The notes under the pieces were generated by a model. That model was given only the letters and a program-made list of their open reading frames with translations. It ran no database searches and had not been told where the DNA came from. This document shows positions 26,928 to 36,279 of a stretch of 64,000 nucleotides of DNA, piece by piece (the first letter of the stretch is position 1; every line of letters starts with the position of its first letter). The position numbers and the translations under genes are program-made. Source of the stretch: JBNJEA01 sp051745395 (GTDB lineage: Bacteria; Desulfobacterota; Desulfobacteria; Desulfobacterales; Desulfosalsimonadaceae); NCBI GenBank assembly GCA_051745395.1, contig JBNJEA010000002.1:1-64000 (forward strand), in the 5' to 3' direction.

Positions 26928-28124
26928 TTACCGAAATCGACCGTTTTCATAGATAACGGTTTGGCTGCCGTCGGAAAGCCGGGCGGTAACCCGCTTTTTT
27001 TCCGTATTTACGATATCCCAGTGAAGCGCCGAATCGTTGAATCCGAGTTGGTTTTTCGTTTTTTTGTCCAGCTCCGACGGGTTGCCGGCATAGGTGTCGG
27101 AATAGGAAGAGCCGAGTGCGACATGGCAGTTGCCGTATTTTCCGCCGAAATTTTCGTCAAACAGGGTGTTGGCCATAAAGCGGTCGATTTTGGAAAAGGT
27201 TTTGTCCGTCAGGGAAAATTCGCCGAGTTTGTCAGCCCCGGCATCCATCTCCAACTGTTTGGACAAAAAGGCCTGGCCCTTTTCGGCGGTGGCGGAGACG
27301 ACCTTGCCCTTTTGAAATTCCACCCGGATGCCCTCGACCAGATTGCCGCTTCGGTACGTGGGCTGGTCGGCGTAATAAACGCCCCGGGTGCCGCGCCAGT
27401 CAGGCGAAATAAACAGTTCAAAGCTCGGGATGTTGTGGCCGGAAAGCCCGACCCATTGCCGGTGTCGGCCCGGTGTGATTTCCAGATCCACGCTTTTGGA
27501 TTCCACCCGAAGGGTTTTGATATCCAGACGGTTTAACCGCTTTTTGATGGACCGGGCCTTCCGGTAAAGCGTCTGCCAGTGCTGGACCGGCTCCGTTCGA
27601 TTGAGAAAGCAGGCCTTAACGATCTGCTCGGCATATTCCGAAAGATCCATGCCGGCATGCCGGGCCAGGGCTTTGGTGGGGTACATGGCCAGCGTCCAAC
27701 TAAACGCCCCGCTTTCTTCGCGTTTATCAAGGATGTCGCGCAGAAATTTCCGGGCTTTCAGCGGTTTGGCAATGGTGCCCGGGTCGATATGGGACAGATG
27801 GGTAATGGACTCGGGCGCCAGCAAAACGATACTGCCGTTGATCTGTTGATACAGTTCTTCTTCCCCCGGCGGCAGAAACGTCAGTTGGCGGTTGTTGGCG
27901 ATTTCATAGAACCGCTTTTCCATGTTCGGGGTTTGCAGCAGCCGTTGAATCGGGTTGCGCCCCATTTGCAAGAGTTTTTCAAACAATTTCTCCGCAAGGG
28001 CCAGCGCCGGCAGGTCGTATCGGATCAGGATGGTGTCGTTTTTTTTCCGCCGTCCCTTGCGGGCAATTTTCAGGCCCCAGAGCAAGACATCGGCGTATCG
28101 TTCCAGCTGTCGGTCATTTAACAT
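26928..28124 (-). CDS. M29-family (thermophilic) aminopeptidase
   Basis: The 398-residue protein fits the family length. Visible are the beginning of the metal site in GHNIPSFELFISP (Glu), the central segment EGIRVEFQKGKVV, the ligand region GNCHVALGSSYSDTY, and SALHWDIV with its metal-binding His and Asp near the C-terminus. M29 enzymes are cytoplasmic dimeric metallo-aminopeptidases that trim N-terminal residues from peptides. It leads manA and queE in a tight minus-strand run (gaps of 4 bp or less). Confidence 0.9.
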   Translation of the reverse strand: MLNDRQLERYADVLLWGLKIARKGRRKKNDTILIRYDLPALALAEKLFEKLLQMGRNPIQRLLQTPNMEKRFYEIANNRQLTFLPPGEEELYQQINGSIVLLAPESITHLSHIDPGTIAKPLKARKFLRDILDKREESGAFSWTLAMYPTKALARHAGMDLSEYAEQIVKACFLNRTEPVQHWQTLYRKARSIKKRLNRLDIKTLRVESKSVDLEITPGRHRQWVGLSGHNIPSFELFISPDWRGTRGVYYADQPTYRSGNLVEGIRVEFQKGKVVSATAEKGQAFLSKQLEMDAGADKLGEFSLTDKTFSKIDRFMANTLFDENFGGKYGNCHVALGSSYSDTYAGNPSELDKKTKNQLGFNDSALHWDIVNTEKKRVTARLSDGSQTVIYENGRFR

Positions 28125-28161
28125 CTCTTGCGGATCTCCCGGTTGGATGTGGCGGCTGGTT

Positions 28162-28413
28162 TCAATGGGCCTCTTTCAAAAACAGCTCGTGGTATTCATT
28201 GTCCTTTAAATGCTCAATCAAAATCCGATTGACGGTACGATGCAGTTCATCGAGTTCCGCCTCGGTCATGCGGCGGCAAAGGGTTTTCATCAGTTGGTCG
28301 TCGGAAAACATCTGCAGATAACAGATCAAGGTATTTTCGTCCGTTTCCCGGTCCCAGCCGAAGCCGAGAAAACCGTCATAATTTTCAACAAAATCATGGG
28401 AATATTTTTTCAT
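28162..28413 (-). CDS. Small conserved-looking cytoplasmic protein of unknown function
   Basis: From the ATG at 28413 the product is 83 residues, with MKKYSHDFVENYDGFLGFGW at the start and a helical, acidic C-terminal half (MTEAELDELHRTVNRILIEH). No signal peptide or membrane segment is seen. It lies 37 bp upstream of the aminopeptidase in the same direction. A longer version would start at 28491, but those residues are Arg/Gly/Pro-rich and look non-coding. Confidence 0.65.
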   Translation of the reverse strand: MKKYSHDFVENYDGFLGFGWDRETDENTLICYLQMFSDDQLMKTLCRRMTEAELDELHRTVNRILIEHLKDNEYHELFLKEAH

Positions 28414-28608
28414 TTTGATATCACCGTGTGGGGATGCTAATTTAATGTTTTTACAGCCCGGGCGGCTGTCTAACAGCCCCGGCCGAGCCAACGCGATCGC
28501 TTTTGTTGCGAAAAAGGCCGAAAACGAAGATAGGATAGTTTAATTAAAAATGAGTCACGGGTCAAGCCGCCATTGACAAGCCATTGAGAATTGATCAAAT
28601 TGAGGCGG

Positions 28609-29544
28609 ATGGAAAGAAAGTTCGATTACTTTACCACAGACGACGGCCTGCAGATTCGATACGGCATGTGGCCGGCCCGCAAAAACCACGGACGCGGCAG
28701 TGTTTTTTATCTGTCGGGCCGTGCGGAATTTATCGAAAAAAATTTGGAAACATTCGATGAACTGCTTTGCCGGGGATTTGATGTATATACCTTTGACTGG
28801 CGGGGGCAGGGCTTGTCGGACCGGCTGCGGAAAAACCGGCACAAGGGTTATGTTGGCCACTATGATGACTATCTGCGCGATCTGCACCAATTTCTCCAAA
28901 CCGTCGTAAATTCCAAAGCCGTGTCTCCCTGGATTCTGATGGGCCATTCCATGGGCGGCCATATCGGACTCCGATACATCCATGACCATCCGGAGACATT
29001 CGAGCGGGCTGTGATTTTATCACCGATGATCGATATCAATACATTTCCGTTTCCGCGGCAGGTGGTCCGGAAAGCCGCACGATTTGCGATCAAAACCGGC
29101 CTTGAGGGGCGTTATGTTTTCGGTGCCGGCGATTACGACCCCCGGGATAAAATTTTTCGAAACAATCCTCTCACCAATGACTGTAGACGCTTTTTCGATG
29201 AAATCCAGGAAATTGAAAACAACCCCGATCTTGCCCTCGGCGGGGTGACGTACGGATGGCTGGCGGCGGCCTTTGCCTCCATCGATACTGTAAAAAAACC
29301 CGGCTACGCCGGCCAAATCCGGACCCCGACAGCAATGATATCCGCAACGGCCGATCGTGTGGTCTCCCGCAAGGCGCAGAAACATATCTGCCGGCGGATG
29401 CCCCGGTGCCGCTTTATCGAAATCGAAGGGGCCCGCCATGAAATATTGAAAGAAACCGATGATATCCGAAACCGCTTCTGGACGGAATTTGACCGGTTTA
29501 CCGGTATTGACGAAAAAGAAGGTTTTCGTTCAGGCACCATATAG
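28609..29544 (+). CDS. Alpha/beta hydrolase, monoacylglycerol lipase / lysophospholipase-like
   Basis: The 311-residue protein has the nucleophile elbow GHSMGG near residue 107. The acid segment is SATADRVVS and the catalytic His is in GARHEILKE near the C-terminus. The oxyanion and strand-order motifs FYLSGRAEF and TFDWRGQGLSDR match the monoglyceride lipase/YHR049W-like Hydrolase_4 subfamily. No signal peptide is present. The ATG at 28609 is preceded by GAGGCGG; a TTG at 28591 is the alternative. The LysM gene follows 36 bp later. Confidence 0.88.
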   Translation: MERKFDYFTTDDGLQIRYGMWPARKNHGRGSVFYLSGRAEFIEKNLETFDELLCRGFDVYTFDWRGQGLSDRLRKNRHKGYVGHYDDYLRDLHQFLQTVVNSKAVSPWILMGHSMGGHIGLRYIHDHPETFERAVILSPMIDINTFPFPRQVVRKAARFAIKTGLEGRYVFGAGDYDPRDKIFRNNPLTNDCRRFFDEIQEIENNPDLALGGVTYGWLAAAFASIDTVKKPGYAGQIRTPTAMISATADRVVSRKAQKHICRRMPRCRFIEIEGARHEILKETDDIRNRFWTEFDRFTGIDEKEGFRSGTI

Positions 29545-29580
29545 AAACAAAACTAATGACAAAGGAATAAAGACAGCCTA

Positions 29581-30225
29581 ATGGACAACAACCACCCGCA
29601 AAACTCCCGGGACACGCGCGGCACGGACCTGCCGCCAAAGGCGTTTAAACGTCCGGCCTACCGAAAGTGGATGGATCGGGCGCACATGCCGTTTCTCCTT
29701 ATCGGCGCCGGTGTGCTCTTATTGCTAATCGGATTTATCGTTTTTCTTCCGGATGCCGACCAACCGGGCAACGGCAACGCAACAGCCCCGGCTTCTGCGG
29801 AGCGGATCGCCGCTTTGCAAAAACGGGTAAAGCAGCTGGACCGCAAAGTCGCGACTCTGGAAAACCGGGTGAAAAACGACTACAATGCAGCTGAAAGCAA
29901 AGATGCCGCCGGCGGCGGCAAACAAAACAAGTCCTTGCGAATGCAAAAAATTCTGGAGCGCCTTGATACCTTGGCCTCCCGGATCAATCGTCTTGAAAAC
30001 ACCGATACGCCGTCACCGCCACCCACCAACGAAATAGACGAAAAAAAGCATTCCGAATCGGCCGACAAGACCGGCCCGGAATATTACGAGGTCCGGCCGG
30101 GCGAAAATCCGTACACCATCGCCAAAAAGCATGACATGTCTTTAAAGACCCTGCTGGATATCAACAACATGGACCCCGGCGCGGTTTTGCAGCCCGGAGA
30201 TCGGGTGCGGGTGCGGAAAAATTAA
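29581..30225 (+). CDS. Single-pass membrane LysM protein with coiled coil
   Basis: The 214-residue protein has a basic cytoplasmic N-terminus and one transmembrane helix (about residues 36-57). A heptad-like coiled coil follows (about 73-141), then a Pro-rich spacer and a C-terminal LysM domain (YYEVRPGENPYTIAKKHDMS...LQPGDRVRVRKN). The topology places LysM in the periplasm, where it would bind peptidoglycan. It is co-oriented with the lipase-like gene and convergent with the phosphoesterase 3 bp away. Confidence 0.87.
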   Translation: MDNNHPQNSRDTRGTDLPPKAFKRPAYRKWMDRAHMPFLLIGAGVLLLLIGFIVFLPDADQPGNGNATAPASAERIAALQKRVKQLDRKVATLENRVKNDYNAAESKDAAGGGKQNKSLRMQKILERLDTLASRINRLENTDTPSPPPTNEIDEKKHSESADKTGPEYYEVRPGENPYTIAKKHDMSLKTLLDINNMDPGAVLQPGDRVRVRKN

Positions 30226-30227
30226 AC

Positions 30228-30953
30228 CTACATCAGGCGCCATGCATGCTGTTCCGGCAGGCCCGCGTTGTAGATCTTGTTGATGGTGTCGCTGACATTG
30301 TAGGAAACGAATTCGACCTCCAACTCGTTTGTATCGGTATCTAAGATCACGTACTTGGCATCGTTGCTTCCGTCTCTGGGCTGGCCCACACTGCCCACGT
30401 TGACGATGTATTTCACCTCCGGGTTCAAGACGATGCGCTGACGGGAAAGCATGGTTTTTGCAATCCCGGCCCCGTCGTATTCCACGAGGATCAGTTCATG
30501 GGTGTGGCCGATAAAGCAGATGGATTCGGTCATTTGCTCCATTGCATGGATTATTTCTTCCTCGGAGACTTCAAACAGGTAAAGGGTGGGCGAATTCGGG
30601 GGGAAGCCGTGGACAAAACGGCAGCCGGCCTCTGCCCGGAAAGCCGGCAGTTCTGCAATATAGTCCAGGGTGGATTGCGACAGAAACCCCATGGTTTTTT
30701 CCAGCGACAGCCGGGCCACGGGGTTAAACCAGCCCAGAAAATCCGGGTCATTGACCGCCAGTTCGTGATTGCCGACGACGGAGGGAATTTCGCGCTTTCG
30801 CAGCAGATTGACCACCGTTTCCGGCTCCGGTCCGTATCCGATGTTGTCGCCGAGACAAAACACGGAGTCGATGGCCTGTTGATCGAGATGGTCCAACACC
30901 GCCTGAAACGCCGTGGCATTGCCGTGAATATCTGAAATGATTGCCATGCGCAT
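30228..30953 (-). CDS. Metallophosphoesterase, YfcE/ApaH-like
   Basis: The 241-residue protein has the full calcineurin-like metal set: SDIHGN, LGDNIGYGPEP, VVGNHE, VHGFPP and GHTHE. The DNIGYGP segment is typical of the phosphodiesterase subfamily annotated as diadenosine-tetraphosphatase-like or DNA-repair-exonuclease-like. It is a cytoplasmic protein; the substrate is unresolved. It ends nearly head-to-head with the LysM gene. Confidence 0.88.
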   Translation of the reverse strand: MRMAIISDIHGNATAFQAVLDHLDQQAIDSVFCLGDNIGYGPEPETVVNLLRKREIPSVVGNHELAVNDPDFLGWFNPVARLSLEKTMGFLSQSTLDYIAELPAFRAEAGCRFVHGFPPNSPTLYLFEVSEEEIIHAMEQMTESICFIGHTHELILVEYDGAGIAKTMLSRQRIVLNPEVKYIVNVGSVGQPRDGSNDAKYVILDTDTNELEVEFVSYNVSDTINKIYNAGLPEQHAWRLM

Positions 30954-31144
30954 GATCGTTCCCCATTTGCCGCCGAAACAGATCCCGCCAATAAAACCTA
31001 CAGGGCCAATCCCCGGTGCTCATCAGTCAGTTTCGCAAAATAGCAATAAAAACAAAATCGTGCAATTGATTTACCGCCCGGTTTCCGCTGTTTCTGCGAA
31101 ACGCCCGGACAAGACGACCAAAGATCTGCGCCAAATAACGGCCG

Positions 31145-32164
31145 TCAGCCGATTACCCGGACGTCCGAGGCCTGAATATAGAGTTGCACGGCATCTCCGA
31201 TCTGAAACGATTGATTGAAGTATTGTGATTTTTCCATCCGAATATTTATCGGAATGCCAATATCTACAACAGCCCGGACCCATTGCCCCTCTGCGGCGAG
31301 CTGGGTGATTTGGCCAAAAACGGCATCGGAAGCATCTCCATCGGCGCTATGATGAAGTATCCGGATCACATCCGGGTGGATGGCGATTTTGACCTTCTCG
31401 TTTTCCGGATAACTTTGCGGAAGGGGGACCCAAACATTTTGATAAAGCCGGCAGTACGGTTTTTGCAAAGCAGACAGCACCACTTGTCCGCTGAAAATAT
31501 TTTCGTAAACGGTGCGGCGGAGCCGGCCGTCAAACAAAAAAAGCGTTTTTCCGGCAAGACGGGCGGCCTGAAGCGGGTTATGGGTGCTCAGGACAATAGT
31601 GGTTTTGCGGGTGGTATAAATGTTTCGGATGATTTCTTCGATGGCAATCCGGCTTTCCGGATCCAGGCCGGCGGCGGGTTCGTCGAGCAAAAGAACGTCC
31701 GGCGAACACGCCAGCGCGCGGGCGATGGCGATGCGCCGGGTTTCGCCCCCGGATAAATGCCCGGCGGCTTCGTGGCTAAAACGGGACATGCCGACTGTCT
31801 CCAGGGCGAAATCCACCGGCTGCCGGCGGTTTTTGGCCGCCACCCCGCGGGCCCGCAATCCGAATTCAACATTCTTGTATACGGTGGTGCTAAACATCAC
31901 CGGATGCTGGTCGACCAAAATGACGGATTTTCGAAGTTTCTGCAGGTAAGCAGCGGAAAAGCGCACCTTTTGATCCTCAAAAACCATCCGCCCCGCATCG
32001 GGGGGCACCAGGAAAGCCAGGATATGCAACAGCGTGGTCTTGCCCGATCCATTGGGCCCGGACAACGTATAAATGTTTTCCGGTTCAATGGCAAGGTCTT
32101 CGATATCCAGCACGGTCCGGCCCTGGTAGATTTTTTGGATATGCTGCAGGCGGTATCGCATCAT
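31145..32164 (-). CDS. tupC: Tungstate ABC transporter, ATP-binding subunit
   Basis: The 339-residue protein has Walker A GPNGSGKTT, signature LSGGETRR, Walker B VLLLDEP and the switch His in STHN. Residues 240-339 form an extra regulatory domain that ends with a TOBE/Mop-like beta segment, as in molybdate/tungstate ATPases. It couples ATP hydrolysis to oxyanion import. The start overlaps the permease stop as ATGA. Substrate is inferred from the TupA-type binding protein in the same operon. Confidence 0.9.
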   Translation of the reverse strand: MMRYRLQHIQKIYQGRTVLDIEDLAIEPENIYTLSGPNGSGKTTLLHILAFLVPPDAGRMVFEDQKVRFSAAYLQKLRKSVILVDQHPVMFSTTVYKNVEFGLRARGVAAKNRRQPVDFALETVGMSRFSHEAAGHLSGGETRRIAIARALACSPDVLLLDEPAAGLDPESRIAIEEIIRNIYTTRKTTIVLSTHNPLQAARLAGKTLFLFDGRLRRTVYENIFSGQVVLSALQKPYCRLYQNVWVPLPQSYPENEKVKIAIHPDVIRILHHSADGDASDAVFGQITQLAAEGQWVRAVVDIGIPINIRMEKSQYFNQSFQIGDAVQLYIQASDVRVIG

Positions 32165-32856
32165 CCCGACACCCTTCCCTGGAAATAGTTGAGCAGGGCA
32201 TTGACCAGCAGGCTCACCGTCAGCAGCACAATGCCCAAGGCAATGGCGAGGGTGAAAGCCCCCTTGTCGTATTCCAGGGCCATGGCGGTGGTCATGGTCC
32301 GGGTAAAGCCCTTGATGTTGCCCCCGAGCATCATGCTGATGCCGACTTCGGAAATGGCGCGTCCGAATGCACCAATGACGGCGGCCATGATGCCGAAGCG
32401 GGCTTCCCGCAAAATCACCATGCCGGTTAAAAACGGCGATGCCCCGAGGGTCAGGGCGGTTTTCCGGTACCGGGAATCGATGCGGCTGACGGCGGAGATG
32501 GTGAAGGTCGCAATAATGGGCAACACCAGAATCATCTGGCCGACAATAATGGCACCGGGCGTATACAGCAGATCCAGGGGACCGAATATCCCGCGCCGGG
32601 AAATAAAGGCGTATACGAAAAGCCCCACCACCACCGTGGGAAGGGCCAGCAGGGTATTTAACACGGTGATCACGGCACGCCGGCCCCAGAATTCATTGAC
32701 GGCGATCACGAAACCGACGGGAATGCCCATTACGGCGGCCAAACAGACCGCCGCGGCACTCACGCGCAGCGAAACCAGCACAATGGCCATCAATTCCCGG
32801 TCAAAGCCAGCGATCAGTAAAAGCGCCGAAAAAATACTGTCTGCAAAAAAATCCAT
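32161..32856 (-). CDS. tupB: Tungstate ABC transporter, permease subunit
   Basis: The 231-residue start at 32856 lies 20 bp beyond the tupA stop; a longer frame would run into tupA. Five or six transmembrane helices are seen. The cytoplasmic EAA loop with the binding-protein-dependent transport signature is near LGASPFLTGMVILREARFG, followed by GAFGRAISEVG. This is the TupB-type permease of the tungstate transporter. Confidence 0.9.
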   Translation of the reverse strand: MDFFADSIFSALLLIAGFDRELMAIVLVSLRVSAAAVCLAAVMGIPVGFVIAVNEFWGRRAVITVLNTLLALPTVVVGLFVYAFISRRGIFGPLDLLYTPGAIIVGQMILVLPIIATFTISAVSRIDSRYRKTALTLGASPFLTGMVILREARFGIMAAVIGAFGRAISEVGISMMLGGNIKGFTRTMTTAMALEYDKGAFTLAIALGIVLLTVSLLVNALLNYFQGRVSG

Positions 32857-32875
32857 GAAACCGCAGTGGCACTTT

Positions 32876-33811
32876 CTATTGTTTCGGGTTCGGGTAAATG
32901 TCGGGATAAAACAACTGCCGGCCGTAAAGGCGATAGCCGGCAATTACGGCCTGGCCGTCTTCGGAGGTGATCCATTGCACAAAGCGTTGGGCATCATCCG
33001 CGTTAACATGGGCAAAACGGTCGGGATTGACAGGAATAATTGCATAGGGGTTGGCCAGCCGTTTTTCGTCCTGTTTCAAAATGGCCAGTTCCACGGGCCG
33101 GTCCTTGCCGTAGCGGTATTTCAGATAGGTGCCCCGGTCGGTTACCGTGTAGGCCTGTTTTTCATCGGCAAACATCAGGGTTTTGCCCATCCCCTGGCCG
33201 ATGGAAAGATACCAGTTTTCCGCATCGGCCGGAAAAAGGGTCCGGCTTTCATAGGTGGTTTCGCCCTTTTCGATGGTGCGGTGCTGCCGGGTTACTTCGA
33301 CGGCAGATGCCTGCCAGAGCTGCTGCTCTTTGGCATGGGTGCCGCTGCCATCACCCCGGGAGACAAACAGGGCATCCTTGTCGGCAATACGTTCAAGGGC
33401 GTCGAGGGCATCTTCTGCGGCGTCGATGCCGGCCGGATCGGCGGGAGGGCCGACGATCACAAAATCGTTGTGCATAATCTGATACCGCTCGGTGCCGTAG
33501 CCCCCGGCCACGAATTGTTTTTCCCGTTGGCGGTCATGGACCAAGACGGCATCCACGTTGCCGTCCATGCCGTCGCGGAGTGCGGCGCCCGTGCCCTTTG
33601 CCACCACCCGGACGTCAATGCCGGTTTCCTTTTCAAACGCCGGTATCAGTTCATCGAGCAGACCGGAGGCCTGTGTGCTCGTGGTGGTGGAAATCATCAA
33701 AACATCATCGGAAGCCGAGGCTGCCGCCCCCGAACCGAAAATCAGAAGAAAAATGCATATTGTCAACACCGGCCGAACCACTTTCCGGCCTCGGTCATTC
33801 GCTTTCATCAA
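32876..33811 (-). CDS. tupA: Tungstate-binding periplasmic protein
   Basis: The 311-residue protein has a Sec signal peptide (hydrophobic core about residues 14-30, ASA cleavage near 34). The TupA hallmark STTTSTQASGLLD follows immediately, contributing oxyanion contacts. Further family segments are HNDFVIVGPP, RGDGSGTHAKE and AIIPVNP. It delivers tungstate to TupBC, for enzymes such as tungsten formate dehydrogenases. Its start overlaps the 3' end of the PAS-GGDEF gene by 17 bp. Molybdate or another oxyanion cannot be fully excluded. Confidence 0.92.
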   Translation of the reverse strand: MMKANDRGRKVVRPVLTICIFLLIFGSGAAASASDDVLMISTTTSTQASGLLDELIPAFEKETGIDVRVVAKGTGAALRDGMDGNVDAVLVHDRQREKQFVAGGYGTERYQIMHNDFVIVGPPADPAGIDAAEDALDALERIADKDALFVSRGDGSGTHAKEQQLWQASAVEVTRQHRTIEKGETTYESRTLFPADAENWYLSIGQGMGKTLMFADEKQAYTVTDRGTYLKYRYGKDRPVELAILKQDEKRLANPYAIIPVNPDRFAHVNADDAQRFVQWITSEDGQAVIAGYRLYGRQLFYPDIYPNPKQ

Positions 33812-34712
33812 TGGTCACCATGTTTTTGCCCTTGTGTTTACTGCGATACATATAGCGATCCGCCCGGTTTAAAACGGCATCAATGGAATCGCCCGGCCGC
33901 GCCGTCGTGGCGCCGATTGAAACGGTGGCCCCGATAAAACGCTCTGCGATTCGAATGGTGGATTGCTCCAGTAAAACCCGGTACCGATCGGCGATGCGGC
34001 CAAGGGCCTGCCGGTTTACGTTTTTAATAATGCCGACAAACTCCTCGCCGCCCCAGCGGCCGAAAATATCATAGGGCCGGGAAACGGATTCCAGTGTGGC
34101 CGCAACGGTCATCAAAAGCCGGTCCCCGGTTAGATGGCCATGGGTATCATTGAAATGCTTGAAATTGTCAATATCGAGAAAGATGACCCCGAAGATAAGT
34201 TCCTTTCGCTGCAGCTGCTTGAAGCAGGCATCGAGTTCCGAGGTAATCAGCTTCCGGTTGGGCAGGCGGGTCAGTTCATCGATCATGGCAATGCCTTCAA
34301 GATCCTCAACCCGTTTTTCCAGCGCCGCCTGCGCAGTGGTGTCTAAAAACAATTCGGTCGCCCCGATGATTTGGCCCTCCAAATTTTTCAGCGGGGTGAT
34401 GCGCACATGGACCGGAATGCGATGGCCCTCCTTGTGATGAAGGTAAACATCAGCGGTTTTGGCGACGCCATCGGAGAGGCTGTGCGCCAGTGGGCATTTG
34501 CCCGTGCACAAGCTACACCCCTTAGCATCCACATGACCGAGAATATTGTCATAACAGTATGCCCCCACCACCTCATCGGCGGTATAACCGGTCACCTGTT
34601 CGGCGGCTTTGTTCCAGTAGGTGATTCTGCGTTGGGTATCAACGAAATACAATGCGGTATTGAAGTGTAAAAACAGTTCTTGCAGATCAAATCCAGCGGG
34701 CAGCTCGTCCAT
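33795..34712 (-). CDS. PAS-GGDEF diguanylate cyclase with Cys-rich PAS domain
   Basis: The start at 34712 (305 residues) has GGGAGACC upstream. A PAS domain (about residues 10-130) contains the unusual cluster CYDN...HVDAKGCSLCTGKCPLAHS, with four cysteines and a histidine that could bind metal, heme or a redox cofactor. The GGDEF domain (about 145-303) has GRWGGEEF, an active diguanylate cyclase signature. The inhibitory RxxD site is intact as RPYD, five residues before GGEEF, suggesting c-di-GMP product inhibition. No membrane helix is present. It overlaps tupA and probably heads the tungstate-transporter operon. Confidence 0.9.
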   Translation of the reverse strand: MDELPAGFDLQELFLHFNTALYFVDTQRRITYWNKAAEQVTGYTADEVVGAYCYDNILGHVDAKGCSLCTGKCPLAHSLSDGVAKTADVYLHHKEGHRIPVHVRITPLKNLEGQIIGATELFLDTTAQAALEKRVEDLEGIAMIDELTRLPNRKLITSELDACFKQLQRKELIFGVIFLDIDNFKHFNDTHGHLTGDRLLMTVAATLESVSRPYDIFGRWGGEEFVGIIKNVNRQALGRIADRYRVLLEQSTIRIAERFIGATVSIGATTARPGDSIDAVLNRADRYMYRSKHKGKNMVTIDESE

Positions 34713-34982
34713 TATGCGGTGGTCTCCCGTATCGGATAGGCAGCAGCCAAATGAAAACCGTCTTTGAGGGTGAGACTGCAACCCAGGCCAGCGGGGACCT
34801 TGAAAAATCCTTTTGATTTTCATCCGGGTATTGCGTCATGTTTTTTTCCATTTATTAAGCGTTTATCCGACATTTCGCCTGAATTTGTCAAACAGATTTC
34901 ATCGGCCGGTTCAAAAACTTTGCTTTTAAACCGTTGAAAACCGCGTAAAACGAAATACCTGTAACAAAATTCAGCTTGAAGA

Positions 34983-35012
34983 TTGACAATGGTATTTTCG
35001 GAATTGTAATAT
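34983..35012 (+). promoter_or_regulatory. Sigma-70-like promoter before the panE-like gene
   Basis: TTGACA (34983-34988) and TAATAT (35007-35012) are separated by 18 bases. They sit 38 bases ahead of the start codon, in an AT-rich gap. Confidence 0.55.
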
Positions 35013-35050
35013 TATCGATTATTTCAATACTGCCTGAAGGGAGATAAGCC

Positions 35051-35986
35051 ATGAAAATCGGGATAATCGGTACGGGGGCTGTCGGCGGATATTACGGGGC
35101 GCTTCTTGTTCATCACGGGTTTGAAGTCCACTTTCTTTTACACAGTGATTTTGATGCGGTCCGGCGTTACGGGCTTTATGTGGAATCGAAAAACGGCGAC
35201 ATGCACCTGCCCACGGTCAATGCGTATGGGGACCCCGCGGATATGCCCCCATGCGACATAGTCATCATTGCCCTTAAAACCACTGAAAACGATCACCTCA
35301 AAACCATCCTGCCGGAGGTCGTCAAGGCCGACGGCATTGTCTTGACCCTGCAAAACGGATTCGGGGTGGAAAAAGACCTGTCCAGAATCGTCCCCGGTGC
35401 GACTGTCATGGGCGGCCTGTGTTTTCTCTGCAGCAACAAGGTCGGCCCCGGTCACATTAAACACCTGGACTACGGCTCCATCCGACTGGGCCAATACAGC
35501 CGGGATGAGACTTCCGCCGGCATCACCTCCGCCTTAAAAGACACGGCCGATATTCTGGGCCGGGCGTCCATTGCCGTTCACATGACCGACAACCTCGGCA
35601 AGGCCCGATGGGAAAAACTGGTATGGAATATCCCCTTCAACGGATTAAGCGTGGTCTTAAACGCCAACACGCAGGACCTGATCAGCAGTTCGCCGGCCCG
35701 GTCCCTGGTGCATGAAATCATGCTTGAAGTCCTGCGGGGCGCCCGGGCCTGCGGCTATGATATCGCCGACGAGTTTGCCGATAAAATGCTGACGGCCACG
35801 CAGAAGATGGTGGCTTACAGCCCCAGCATGCGGCTTGATTATGACGCCGGCCGCGCCCTTGAAATCAATAAAATCTACCGGCGTCCGGTAAATGCTGCCA
35901 AATCCGCGGGGTTGAAGATGAAACGCGCCCGTATGCTGATTTACCAACTCGAATACCTGGACCCGGCCCGCCAGGGCGCCGCATAA
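35051..35986 (+). CDS. panE: Ketopantoate reductase family protein (2-dehydropantoate 2-reductase)
   Basis: The 311-residue protein has the N-terminal NADP-binding Rossmann loop IGTGAVGGYYGALL and the family motif LTLQNGFGVE. The C-terminal ApbA_C-like helical domain includes KARWEKLVWNIPFNGL (catalytic Lys region) and LEINKIYRRPV. PanE reduces ketopantoate in pantothenate synthesis; paralogues act on other 2-oxo acids, so the role is probable, not proven. GAAGGGAG precedes the ATG and a consensus-like promoter lies upstream. Confidence 0.87.
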   Translation: MKIGIIGTGAVGGYYGALLVHHGFEVHFLLHSDFDAVRRYGLYVESKNGDMHLPTVNAYGDPADMPPCDIVIIALKTTENDHLKTILPEVVKADGIVLTLQNGFGVEKDLSRIVPGATVMGGLCFLCSNKVGPGHIKHLDYGSIRLGQYSRDETSAGITSALKDTADILGRASIAVHMTDNLGKARWEKLVWNIPFNGLSVVLNANTQDLISSSPARSLVHEIMLEVLRGARACGYDIADEFADKMLTATQKMVAYSPSMRLDYDAGRALEINKIYRRPVNAAKSAGLKMKRARMLIYQLEYLDPARQGAA

Positions 35987-35988
35987 TT

Positions 35989-36092
35989 TCATCACGAGTC
36001 ATTTCAAAACATCCCCAATGTTGACTTTTTCGCGCCGCCGGTCAGCCCCCAAAAGAACTAAGTTGATGGCAAAGTAAAAAGTGCAATATCTG
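35989..36092. repeat. Mosaic of three dispersed-repeat fragments
   Basis: Just after the panE-like stop, 35989-36021 matches part of family A (compare 4287 onward). 36022-36047 matches the right arm end of family B (TTTTTCGCGCCGCC). 36064-36092 matches the left end of family C (GATGGCAAAGTAAAAAGT, identical to 50220-50237). No gene is seen in the gap from 35987 to 36279. Confidence 0.8.
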
Positions 36093-36279
36093 ACACGGCA
36101 TACGCTGAAACTGTCGAGCAAAAATATGTCCTGGTCTTCCTCCTTTTATTGGAATATATATTGACTTTTTGAATTGGGTGCTATACGGTAATATGTATGC
36201 TTATAATCAGTATTGAAAGCGATTCTTGGCGACATTCGCTTGCGGCTTTCATGATTACAATTGCAACAGAGGAGGTATT

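Noticed and set aside
32189..33937. 582-codon plus-strand frame over the tup genes
   Set aside because: The minus-strand frames encode clear TupC/TupB/TupA proteins; the antisense translation has no recognisable domain.
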